NCBI GenBank assembly: GCA_035605975.1
Contig: DATNGG010000123.1
Coordinates: 24,146-88,145, forward strand
DNA from: CAIKMD01 sp035605975
Lineage (GTDB): Bacteria; Pseudomonadota; Alphaproteobacteria; ATCC43930; CGMCC-115725
Reading direction: 5' to 3'
Length of the DNA stretch: 64,000 nucleotides
Part shown: piece after piece, positions 35,129-42,665 of the stretch
Numbering within the stretch: the first letter of the stretch is position 1
Layout: every line of letters starts with the position of its first letter
Made by a program: the position numbers and the translations under genes
Notes under the pieces: model-generated
The model's input: only the letters and a program-made list of their open reading frames with translations
Databases searched by the model: none
Told to the model about the DNA's origin: nothing

Positions 35129-35307
35129 GCCTTCTGGCGAGCGGCGCGTTTCTTCGCGCCGTGATTCGCGCCAGTTGTCTTTGCCTTTCCCGGAGAAGAA
35201 GGTTTAGCGGCGCGACGATGCTGCGGCGGAGTGTTTGCCATTCGGCGAATCACTTCGTCGCGTCGTTTCGCTGCCTCGCCGTCAGAGAATTGGTCATCAT
35301 CATTCAT
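35125..35307 (-). CDS. Small basic protein coupled to the DUF262-HNH gene
   Basis: A 60-residue protein: acidic start MNDDDQFSD, then EAAKRRDEVIRRMANTPP, and a very basic Lys/Ala-rich tail. The ATG overlaps the DUF262-HNH stop (ATGA at 35304-35307), so the two are almost certainly cotranslated. Short proteins opening like this (SDEEAxRRxxxxxRxxxNTPP) are common in rhizobial genomes, where I know of no proven function. A DNA-binding, antitoxin-like or cofactor role is speculation. Confidence 0.7.
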   Translation of the reverse strand: MNDDDQFSDGEAAKRRDEVIRRMANTPPQHRRAAKPSSPGKAKTTGANHGAKKRAARQKA

Positions 35308-36887
35308 GCGGCAATCCGTTTGTATTTGTACGTTGAATTGCAATACCCATGAGCGACGGCTGCATTTGCGGTCGTCGCTAAGCCGCCATCTTTCTTATCA
35401 GTAACGTGGTCGATAGAAATCGATTTCCCGTGAAGCATGCCGCCGCAAATTGAGCAGCGAATTGGATTTTCGAATAGCGCCTTTAGAAACGCCGCCGATT
35501 TAGTGTTTCTCCCGAATTGTCCGCTTTTTGCCTCAATCTGAATCCCGGCGAATACGTATGAGAATTTTGGATCTGTGCGCAGAGACTCCACAGTCTCAGG
35601 CACATTCATGCCACCTTTTTGGCATGCGAAAATCTTGCGCAGCAATTCTACCATCGGTGTGACGCTTCGCACGCCCGCGCCAAACTTGTGAACTGTCCTA
35701 CTAAGAAATTCCTTGTGTTCGATAAGGAATGTCTCGAAATTTTTTCTCACGCCGCAAAATGCGATCAGCTCGTTATTCTTTTCTAGCCATGTCAGAAACT
35801 CTGCGGTCGCGAGAAATGCAGACGGCTGGAATGCCCCGCCTCTCGTATAAAAATACACAGCCGGATGCGGCCCAATGCTAACTGAACTTGGACCAGTGAT
35901 CCGCTCCATTAGCTTTTCTACATTCTTGAGATATTGAACGGTCTGAGCACCATCTTTGTCAGCTAGGGCGCTTATAGCGGTTTCATCGAGTTTCGCCGCG
36001 TCAAACACGGTCACATGATTCGTGCTGTTCACAAGATCAAACACAAACGGCAGAGTGTTATATCCATGTCCTCCAACAGGCATATCGGCCGATTTATGCG
36101 GCTCGGATAGTGGGGGCAAGAAAAGACTGTCGTAGAGATTCTTCGCTAGCTGCTGAATGTCGGTTCTTACGGTGTCTTTGAACTCTTTCCAATATTCATG
36201 GCCTACGCCGCGGTTAATGATCGCCCTAGAAGCGATTGCGCTTGGCGAAGTGCGAGCCTTCAGAATTTTGATTTCTGTCTTGTCAAGTGGCGTCGCAACT
36301 TCATTGATCTTGAAAAAAGATTTTTCCGCTGCCTTCGCATTGTCCGCAGGAACCCACTGCACATCTAGTGCGCGACTCCCTAGTCGTTTAATGCGCTCTC
36401 CTAGTAGCGGATCACTGATTGATTGGAGCTTCTGCGAAGCAACTTTGAAATCCGCATAACTCCCAAGATCACCGTGTATCAATGATCGTGTTCGATCCGC
36501 GACCTTCTTCTGTTCGTCCGGCAAAAAAATGCCGGTAAATTTCTTTGTTGATTCTCCGTCGCCGTAATCATTGCGGACCCAAGCGAGTAGCGCACTCAGG
36601 CGATGCGCACCATCAATGACAAAAACATTCCCACCCGTTTGCCAAAGGATGATGGCCGGAATTAGCTCGCCATCTACAAAGGTTCTGATCAGATCATAGA
36701 CCTTCGTCGGCGACCAATCTTTAGTCTCGCGCTGGAAGTCGGGTTTCTTGAGTGTGGGAATTAAAAAGCCCTGCTCAAGGTCGGTGATCGAAAGCCGGTT
36801 GATCGAAGAAAAATTTTGTCCCTGGGATTCTGCCGTAAAATCTGCACGCGGGATCATCGCGTCGAGATTGACAACATTGATCGTCAT
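35304..36887 (-). CDS. DUF262 (ParB-like) + HNH endonuclease protein, transposon cargo
   Basis: A 527-residue protein. The N-terminal DUF262 domain has FQRETKDWSPTKVYDLI (51-67) and VIDGAHRLSALLAWV (90-104), where DGAHR stands for the usual DGQQR. The C-terminus is an HNH nuclease: C478-x2-C481, D493-H494, N508, H513-x2-C516. DUF262 domains occur in GmrSD-type restriction systems that degrade modified phage DNA; here the nuclease is HNH rather than DUF1524. A defence or transposon-maintenance role is inferred. Start at 36887 follows GGGGGTCAG. Codon use and GC differ clearly from the host. Confidence 0.85.
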   Translation of the reverse strand: MTINVVNLDAMIPRADFTAESQGQNFSSINRLSITDLEQGFLIPTLKKPDFQRETKDWSPTKVYDLIRTFVDGELIPAIILWQTGGNVFVIDGAHRLSALLAWVRNDYGDGESTKKFTGIFLPDEQKKVADRTRSLIHGDLGSYADFKVASQKLQSISDPLLGERIKRLGSRALDVQWVPADNAKAAEKSFFKINEVATPLDKTEIKILKARTSPSAIASRAIINRGVGHEYWKEFKDTVRTDIQQLAKNLYDSLFLPPLSEPHKSADMPVGGHGYNTLPFVFDLVNSTNHVTVFDAAKLDETAISALADKDGAQTVQYLKNVEKLMERITGPSSVSIGPHPAVYFYTRGGAFQPSAFLATAEFLTWLEKNNELIAFCGVRKNFETFLIEHKEFLSRTVHKFGAGVRSVTPMVELLRKIFACQKGGMNVPETVESLRTDPKFSYVFAGIQIEAKSGQFGRNTKSAAFLKALFENPIRCSICGGMLHGKSISIDHVTDKKDGGLATTANAAVAHGYCNSTYKYKRIAA

Positions 36888-37006
36888 TTCTGACCCCCGG
36901 TTGATTCCCAAGGGACCATAGTTGCACTGGAGGCGTGTCATGCGCCACCAGAAGAACAAGATGTAGTAGAGCGCCGGCCTGTCAGGCCATATGGTACCTT
37001 AATACC

Positions 37007-37028
37007 ACGTTCAGTTAAAGTGATACCC
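37007..37028. repeat. Right inverted repeat of the transposon
   Basis: Inverted partner of 34098-34122, ending in CCC and directly followed by the TTTGTTTC duplication (37029-37036). The 140 bases from here to 37169 contain no gene; only a GC-rich imperfect hairpin near 37112-37140 is visible. Confidence 0.85.
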
Positions 37029-37169
37029 TTTGTTTCGTAATTCTAAGGTTCGCACTTCACCCGCCGCGCAACCGCGTGACGCTTTTCGCGTACAGACGCT
37101 TTTTAGATGGCCCGCCGCTGCCTGGCGGTCAAGGCGGCGGCGCGAAAATGCCCCGCCCTCACCGCTTGA

Positions 37170-38135
37170 TCACAGGTCGAGCACCAGCCGCTCGGTCTTC
37201 GAGCCCGAGCAGCAGATCATCATCGTCTTGTTGGCCTTGCGCTCCGATTCGGTCAGCACCACGTCGCGGTGATCGGGGACGCCTTCCAGCACCTTGGTCT
37301 CGCAGGTCCCGCACACCCCCTCGAGGCAAGAGGACGGGACATCGAGGCCGGCATCGAGCAGGGTTTCGAGAATCGTTTTGCCCGGCGCGATCGTAAAGCT
37401 GCGCCCGGTCTTGGCGAGAACGACGGTGAAGCCGCCCTCGGCCGCGGGCGCCTCCTTGGGCGTGAAATACTCGACATGGATTTGGTCGCGCGGCCGGTCC
37501 TTGGTCGCCTCCTCGAAGGCCGCGAGCATCGGCAAGGGTCCGCAGCAATAGATATGCGCTCGCGGGTCGGCTTTGGCCACCACCGCCGCGATATCGAGCA
37601 TCTTGCCGCCAGGCTCGCCGTCGAAGTTGAAAGTGAGCTTTGCCCCCGGATGCGCGGCGACCGCAGCGATCGGCTCGCGGAATGCGGCTTCCTTGCGCGT
37701 GCGCACGCAATCGTAAAGCTCGAAGGGCCGGCCCAGCGCGATGAGGCGCTGGATCATGCACCACAGCGGCGTGATGCCGATGCCGCCGGCGATGAAGAGC
37801 GAATGCGCCGCGTCCTCGGCGAGCGGAAAATTGTTGCGCGGGCCGGCGACCGGGATCATCGCGCCGACGCGCAAACTGTCATGCACCCAGGTGGAGCCGC
37901 CGCGGCTCGCGCGGTCGCGCTGCACCGCGATCAGGTAGCGATGCCGCTCCGTTTGCGGATTGACGAGCGAGTAGGAGCGCACGACGCCGCTCGGCAAAAG
38001 CAAATCGATATGCGCCCCGGCCGTGAAGGGCGGCAACTCGGCGCCTTCGGGGTCGCGCAGCTCGTAGGAGTGAACGCCCTCGGCTTCCCAGGTGACGGCA
38101 TGCACCCGCAGCCGGCGCTCGCTGTTCTCGGTCAT
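37170..38135 (-). CDS. PDR/VanB-type ferredoxin reductase
   Basis: A 321-residue flavin reductase: an N-terminal FMN-binding barrel (RSYSLVNP about 53-60), NAD-binding part (FIAGGIGITPLWCMI about 112-126) and a C-terminal plant-type 2Fe-2S domain with C270, C275, C278 and a fourth Cys at 308 or 309. Such proteins pass electrons from NADH to a Rieske oxygenase or demethylase. No oxygenase gene lies in the window, so its partner is unknown. It is followed upstream by an ABM-domain gene 30 bases away on the same strand. Confidence 0.88.
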   Translation of the reverse strand: MTENSERRLRVHAVTWEAEGVHSYELRDPEGAELPPFTAGAHIDLLLPSGVVRSYSLVNPQTERHRYLIAVQRDRASRGGSTWVHDSLRVGAMIPVAGPRNNFPLAEDAAHSLFIAGGIGITPLWCMIQRLIALGRPFELYDCVRTRKEAAFREPIAAVAAHPGAKLTFNFDGEPGGKMLDIAAVVAKADPRAHIYCCGPLPMLAAFEEATKDRPRDQIHVEYFTPKEAPAAEGGFTVVLAKTGRSFTIAPGKTILETLLDAGLDVPSSCLEGVCGTCETKVLEGVPDHRDVVLTESERKANKTMMICCSGSKTERLVLDL

Positions 38136-38165
38136 GATGTGAAGTTGGTCCCGCTCAGCGCCGGT

Positions 38166-38474
38166 TCAATGCTTGTGAAAGCCCGCCAGCCGGGTCAGCC
38201 GGCGCACGCCGCGGCCGACGATCATATCCTTGGCGGCAGCGAAGAATTCCTGGAAATGCGGCATCTTGCCATGCGCCTCGAACGCCGCCGCATCGGCATA
38301 GACCTCGTAGAGCGTGATTTTCGTCGGATCATCCGCCTGTTGCGTTACGTCGAATTGCAGGCAGCCAGGCTCTTTCGCCACCGAGGCCTGCGCATTGGCG
38401 AGAATCAGCGGTACGAAAGCGGCAACGCTCTCGGGCTTCACCTGAAACTCGGCGATAAGGACGAAATGGGCCAT
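38166..38474 (-). CDS. Antibiotic-biosynthesis-monooxygenase (ABM) domain protein
   Basis: A 102-residue single ABM domain of the YgiN/quinol monooxygenase type: EFQVKPESVAAFVPLI, EPGCLQFDV and LYEVYADAAAFEAHGKMPHF are typical. These dimers oxidise quinols or small aromatics without cofactor. It precedes the PDR reductase gene in transcription, with 30 bases between, suggesting a shared catabolic or detoxification role, which is inference. Confidence 0.85.
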   Translation of the reverse strand: MAHFVLIAEFQVKPESVAAFVPLILANAQASVAKEPGCLQFDVTQQADDPTKITLYEVYADAAAFEAHGKMPHFQEFFAAAKDMIVGRGVRRLTRLAGFHKH

Positions 38475-38500
38475 CGGGTTACGCTCCTTCTTGGCGAGAC

Positions 38501-39997
38501 TTAAGCGTTGAGATAGCGCGCCCGCAAGTGGCGCTCGAAGATCGCGGCATCGAGCGGCTTGCCGGTCGCCTGGGTGACGAGCTCGGCGCTCGAATAGCGT
38601 GAGGCCTTTTCGTGGACATTCGCGCGCAGCCAGGCGAAGAGCGGCGCGAATTCGCCCCGAGCGATGCCCGGCTCGATCGCCGGATCGGCGCGCTTCGCCG
38701 CATCGAAGAGTTGCGCCGCGGTCATCGCGCCGAGCGTGTAGGTCGGGAAATAGCCGAAGGCTCCGTCATACCAATGGATGTCCTGAAGGCAGCCCTCGCG
38801 GTCGTTCCGCGGTTCGATCCCGATGAGTGCGCGCATTCCGTCGCGCCATGCGCCGGGCAATTCCTCGAGCGGCAAATCGCCGGCGAGCAGCGCGCGCTCG
38901 AGCCGGTAGCGCAGGATCACATGGCCGGGATAGGTCACCTCGTCGGCATCGACGCGGATAAGGCTGCGCTCAACCCGCGTATCGAGCCGGTAGAGATTCT
39001 CGCCCTCCCATTCGGGCCCGCCGCGCCCGAAAGCGTCGCGCAGCAGCGGCGCCATGAAATCATGGAAGGCGCGCGAGCGGCAGACCTGCATCTCGACGAG
39101 CAGCGATTGGCTTTCATGAATCCCCATGCCGCGCGCCTTGCCGACCGGCTGGCGCCGCCAAGCCTCGGGCAGGCCGCGCTCATAGAGCGCGTGGCCGGTC
39201 TCGTGCAGCACGCCCATCAGCGCGCGGCGGAAATCCCCCTCGTCATAGCGCGTCGTAATGCGCACATCGTCGGGCGTGCCGCCGCAGAACGGATGAAGGC
39301 TGATATCGAGCCGGCCGTGATTGAAATCGAAACCCAGCCGCTCCATCAGCTTCACCGCGATGTCGCGCTGCGCGGCGATCGGAAAGGGGCCTTGCGGCGC
39401 CGCCGGCTTGGGGCGGCGCGCCTGCGCTTCGAGCGCGCCCTCGATAAGCCCCGGCAGCGATCGCGCCAACGGCTCGAACACGCGATCGATCGCCGCGGTC
39501 GAGCCGTCAGGCTCATATTGATCGAGCAGCGCATCGTAGGCCGAGCGGCCGAGCCGCTCCGCCTTCAATTGCGCGACCTCGCGCGTCAGATCGAGCAGGC
39601 GGCGCAAGGCCGGCAGCACCGCGGCGAAATCATTGTTGGGCCGCGCCTGGCGCCAGATCATCTCGCAGGCCGATGCGGCTTTGGAGGAGGCCTCGACCAA
39701 ATCCGCCGGCACGGCGGCGTTGTGCAGCCAGGAGCGGCGCATCTCGCGCAGATTGGCGCGCTGCCACGGATCGAGATCGTTCTGCGTGTCGGCGCCGGCG
39801 AGAAGCTCCGGCATCGCCGCGTCAGTCACGATCTCATGACAGGCAAGCTTCAGCCCGGCCAATTGCTCGGCGCGCGCCTCGGCGCCGCCCTCGGGCATTT
39901 GCGTTGCCATATCCCAATGCAGCACGGCTTGCGCTTCGCGCAGAGTGCCGAGGCGGCGGAAGCGGGTTTCGAGCTGCGCATATGGACTCGGAGTCAC
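38501..39997 (-). CDS. M32-family carboxypeptidase
   Basis: A 498-residue metallocarboxypeptidase of family M32 (Taq carboxypeptidase type). HETGH (265-269) is the zinc motif, within VLHETGHALYERGL; GIHESQSLLVEMQV carries the third ligand Glu. HWDMATQMPEGGAEARAEQ near the N-terminus and DIHWYDGAFGYFPTYTLGA near the C-terminus are family hallmarks. The GTG at 39997 overlaps the SURF1 stop (GTGA) and has GGAGGG ahead; the longer ORF is antisense-like noise. Confidence 0.93.
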   Translation of the reverse strand: MTPSPYAQLETRFRRLGTLREAQAVLHWDMATQMPEGGAEARAEQLAGLKLACHEIVTDAAMPELLAGADTQNDLDPWQRANLREMRRSWLHNAAVPADLVEASSKAASACEMIWRQARPNNDFAAVLPALRRLLDLTREVAQLKAERLGRSAYDALLDQYEPDGSTAAIDRVFEPLARSLPGLIEGALEAQARRPKPAAPQGPFPIAAQRDIAVKLMERLGFDFNHGRLDISLHPFCGGTPDDVRITTRYDEGDFRRALMGVLHETGHALYERGLPEAWRRQPVGKARGMGIHESQSLLVEMQVCRSRAFHDFMAPLLRDAFGRGGPEWEGENLYRLDTRVERSLIRVDADEVTYPGHVILRYRLERALLAGDLPLEELPGAWRDGMRALIGIEPRNDREGCLQDIHWYDGAFGYFPTYTLGAMTAAQLFDAAKRADPAIEPGIARGEFAPLFAWLRANVHEKASRYSSAELVTQATGKPLDAAIFERHLRARYLNA

Positions 39998-40701
39998 GAT
40001 CGCCCTCCCAGGCGCCGGCGGGCGAACCGGATATAGATCACGATCAACGCCAGCGCCAAGGCATACCAGGTGATCGCGTATTGCAGATGGTTGTTGGGCA
40101 GATCGGTGATGGTCTGGCCGCCCTTCGGCCAGCCGCCGGGATTGGGCGTCGCGTCGGCATCGACGTAAAATGGCAGGACTGGAGCGACGCCCGCGGCCTT
40201 CGCCATGGCCGGCAGGTCGATCCAAAACCAGGAATTGCGCTGCGGCTCATTCTCGGGCGTGAACCAGCCCTTGCCTTCGGGAAGACGCAGCAGGCCCGTC
40301 ACCCGGACGCGGCCCTGTGGCTCGCCCGCCGCACGCGTCGCCGGCGCTTCGCGGTCGGTCGGAACGAAGCCGCGATCGACCAGTAGGATCGCGCCATCGG
40401 CAAGGCGCAACGGCGTGACGATGTGAAAGCCTTGCTCGCCGCGCAGCGATTGCGCGTGAAGATCGAGCTCCTGCGCGTTGAGGAACTCGCCCTCGGCCGT
40501 AACCGGATGGAATTCGAGCGCGCGCGCGGCGGCAAGCGAGGATGGCAAGGGCATCGGGGCCGCGTGAAGCCCCGCCTGGCGCTCGGCGATCAGCCCCTCT
40601 TTCCAGTGCAGGCGCTGCACCTGCCAAGTGCCAAGCCCGAGAAGGAGAAGAAAGCCGAGCGCGGCCCAGAAGGACGGCCAGAACAGCGAAGCGCGCGTCA
40701 C
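39994..40701 (-). CDS. SURF1-family cytochrome oxidase assembly protein
   Basis: A 235-residue protein with helices at each end (about 6-24 and 203-222) and the SURF1 domain between: GTWQVQRLHWKE, VDRGFVPTDRE, NSWFWIDLPAM and HLQYAITWYALAL are typical. It helps insert heme a into subunit I. The GTG at 40701 starts just before the first helix. Its neighbours are DUF983 upstream and M32 carboxypeptidase downstream (4-base overlap). Confidence 0.92.
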   Translation of the reverse strand: MTRASLFWPSFWAALGFLLLLGLGTWQVQRLHWKEGLIAERQAGLHAAPMPLPSSLAAARALEFHPVTAEGEFLNAQELDLHAQSLRGEQGFHIVTPLRLADGAILLVDRGFVPTDREAPATRAAGEPQGRVRVTGLLRLPEGKGWFTPENEPQRNSWFWIDLPAMAKAAGVAPVLPFYVDADATPNPGGWPKGGQTITDLPNNHLQYAITWYALALALIVIYIRFARRRLGGRS

Positions 40702-40706
40702 CGCGA

Positions 40707-41075
40707 TCAGGCGCCGTCCAAGAGGTGATGGCGAAACTGCATGGCGATGAGCCAGGCCTTCATCACCCGCAGCATCCAGATGGCGCCGCCGATGATGAAG
40801 GCGGTCCAGAGCACGGCATGAACCCAGAGCGGCGGCGCAAAAGCGAGCTCGACCAAACTCGCGCAAAGAAGCACGAGCGCGCCGAGAACGAGGATCACGA
40901 GAGCCGCCGGGCCATCGCCCGCATCCTCGGCGGCGAGATCGAGACCGCAAGCGGCACAGCGCGGCGCCACCGCGAGAAGGCCGTCATAGAGCTTGCCCTT
41001 GCCGCAACGCGGGCAGCGACAGGCAAGCGCCACCTGGAGAGCGGAGACCGGCGGATAGGCGCCCGCCGCGTTCAT
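40707..41075 (-). CDS. DUF983 family protein
   Basis: A 122-residue membrane protein. CRCPRCGKGKLYDGLL and CAACGLDL carry four cysteines that probably bind zinc; two helices follow. DUF983 genes sit between ctaE and SURF1 in many Alphaproteobacteria, where they are thought to help oxidase assembly. It follows ctaE by 3 bases and precedes the SURF1 start by 5. Confidence 0.9.
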   Translation of the reverse strand: MNAAGAYPPVSALQVALACRCPRCGKGKLYDGLLAVAPRCAACGLDLAAEDAGDGPAALVILVLGALVLLCASLVELAFAPPLWVHAVLWTAFIIGGAIWMLRVMKAWLIAMQFRHHLLDGA

Positions 41076-41078
41076 CGG

Positions 41079-41918
41079 CTATTCGGCGCCAATCGCGCCA
41101 GCGCCGCCGCCCCACCAATAGATGCAGATGAAGAGGAACAGCCACACCACGTCGACGAAGTGCCAGTACCACGCCGCGGCCTCGAAGCCGAAATGATGCT
41201 CCGGCCGGAAATGCCCCTTGATCGCGCGGATAAGGCAGACGGTGAGGAAGGTCGTGCCAATGATCACATGGGCGCCGTGGAAGCCGGTCGCCATGAAGAA
41301 GGTCGAGGGATAGATGCCCTGGGTGAAGCCGAAGGAGGCGTGGGTGTATTCGTAGGCTTGCAGCCCGGTGAAGCAGATGCCGAGGAAAACCGTCACCGCC
41401 AGGCCTTGGATGAGACCCTTGCGGTCGCCTTCAATGAGCGCGTGATGCGCCCAGGTGACGGTCGTCCCCGAGGTCAGGAGAACGAGCGTGTTGAGGAAGG
41501 GGATCTCGAAAGGATCGAAGGGATGAATCCCCTTGGGCGGCCATACCCCGCCCATCGCATCGGTCGGAAACAGCGCGGCGCTGAAGAAGGCCCAGAAGAA
41601 GGCGGCAAAGAACATCACCTCAGAGGCGATGAACAGCGCCATGCCGAAGCGCAGACCGATCTGCACCACCGGATTGTGATAGCCGCCATAAACCGCCTCG
41701 CGGATGACGTCGCGCCACCACACGAACATGACGCAGAGCACGCCGATGAAGCCGAGCGTCATCACCGTCCAGCCATAGCCGTGCATGAACAGCACGCCGC
41801 CGCCGGCGAGCACGCCCGCGACGAGCGCGCCGACGATCGGCCAGGGCGAGGGCTCGACGAGGTGATAGGGATGCTTGTGGCCGTGGTAGTCGAACTGTTC
41901 GGCGGGTTCCGTGGTCAT
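41079..41918 (-). CDS. ctaE: Cytochrome c oxidase subunit III
   Basis: A 279-residue seven-helix subunit. FIASEVMFFAAFFWAFFSAAL and TGFHGAHVIIGTTFL are hallmark segments, and WYWHFVDVVWLFLFICIYWW ends the protein. The ATG at 41918 replaces an in-frame start 24 codons earlier, which is not supported. It lies 16 bases after ctaG. Confidence 0.95.
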   Translation of the reverse strand: MTTEPAEQFDYHGHKHPYHLVEPSPWPIVGALVAGVLAGGGVLFMHGYGWTVMTLGFIGVLCVMFVWWRDVIREAVYGGYHNPVVQIGLRFGMALFIASEVMFFAAFFWAFFSAALFPTDAMGGVWPPKGIHPFDPFEIPFLNTLVLLTSGTTVTWAHHALIEGDRKGLIQGLAVTVFLGICFTGLQAYEYTHASFGFTQGIYPSTFFMATGFHGAHVIIGTTFLTVCLIRAIKGHFRPEHHFGFEAAAWYWHFVDVVWLFLFICIYWWGGGAGAIGAE

Positions 41919-41934
41919 AGCCTCATCTCGGCGA

Positions 41935-42534
41935 TCAATTGGCGGAAGCGGTCGCGGGAAGGACGGCGGTGCGCTCCGCCGCGGCGCCACCCCTGGCGCG
42001 GAACATGGTATAGCTCAAGGTGATCGTGTCGACATCCGTGGCGTTCGGATTCTTGACGATATCGGGGTCGACGAAGAACTGCACCGCGAGATCGGTGCTC
42101 TGGCCCGGGTCGAGATGCTGCTCGGTGAAGCAGAAGCATTGCAGCTTGGCGAAATAGGGCCCGGCCTTGTCGGGCGTGACGTTGAAGGTGGCCGTGCCGG
42201 TCTCGGCCTGTTTGCTGAAATTCGACGCGCGATAGTGGATCACCTTGGTCTCGCCCGGATGGATCGTCACCGAGGGCTGCTCGGGGCGGAACGCCCAATC
42301 GAGCCCGGGCGCGACGTCGGCGTTGAAGCGCACGGTGATGACGCGATTCTTGACGACGGTGTCGGGCGCGAGCGAGGCGCGCTGCGTCGTGCCGTTATAT
42401 CCCGTCGCGGCGCAGAAGAGACGGTAGAGCGGGACCGAGAACACGACCAGCAGCGACATCGCTCCGATGATGGCGATGAGCCCCAGAACCGTGACGCCTT
42501 TGCCGCGGCGCGGGCGAGGATCGTTGCGGCTCAT
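41935..42534 (-). CDS. ctaG: Cytochrome c oxidase assembly protein CtaG (Cox11)
   Basis: A 199-residue copper chaperone delivering Cu to the CuB site. One N-terminal helix (about 15-37) anchors a periplasmic domain with the copper-binding CFCF motif in KLQCFCFTEQ. ATG overlaps the stop of a small upstream gene (ATGA at 42531-42534). Confidence 0.95.
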   Translation of the reverse strand: MSRNDPRPRRGKGVTVLGLIAIIGAMSLLVVFSVPLYRLFCAATGYNGTTQRASLAPDTVVKNRVITVRFNADVAPGLDWAFRPEQPSVTIHPGETKVIHYRASNFSKQAETGTATFNVTPDKAGPYFAKLQCFCFTEQHLDPGQSTDLAVQFFVDPDIVKNPNATDVDTITLSYTMFRARGGAAAERTAVLPATASAN

Positions 42535-42665
42535 GGCAGCGACCCCAGTCGCGCCAAGGTGACGAAAAACAGCAGCACAATCAGCGCCAGCAGCACGCCG
42601 AGCAGCGCGAGATTCTTGCCGCGCTGGCGCCTCTGGCGGTCATCCACGGCGGCAACCCGGTTCAT
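42531..42665 (-). CDS. Small CoxF-like single-helix protein of the oxidase operon
   Basis: A 44-residue protein, MNRVAAVDDRQRRQRGKNLA at the start, followed by one helix LLGVLLALIVLLFFVTL and a short end. It is locked between ctaB and ctaG with 4-base overlaps at both ends (ATGA at 42662-42665 and 42531-42534), which argues strongly that it is real. Small genes in this position in other Alphaproteobacteria are called CoxF; the function is unclear. Confidence 0.8.
   Translation of the reverse strand: MNRVAAVDDRQRRQRGKNLALLGVLLALIVLLFFVTLARLGSLP

Larger units (their letters stand above)
34098..37028. mobile_element. IS1595-family transposon with nuclease cargo, complete
   Basis: A 2931-bp unit with related inverted ends (34098-34122 and 37007-37028), both beginning GGG and sharing TATCAC(C/T)TT(G/A)ACTGAACGT, and an 8-bp target duplication TTTGTTTC (34090-34097 and 37029-37036). 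Eight-base duplications are the rule for the IS1595 family. It holds the transposase on the plus strand and, convergent to it, a DUF262-HNH gene and a coupled 60-aa gene. The cargo is visibly AT-richer than the host. Some IS1595 subgroups are known to carry passenger genes. Confidence 0.92.

Noticed and set aside
34098..37028. Reading the foreign region as a classical restriction-modification island
   Set aside because: There is no methyltransferase or specificity gene, and clear transposon ends enclose just three genes.
37112..37140. Hairpin CCGCCGC/GCGGCGG after the PDR reductase gene as a terminator
   Set aside because: Fifteen-base loop and no T-run on either strand; too weak to call.
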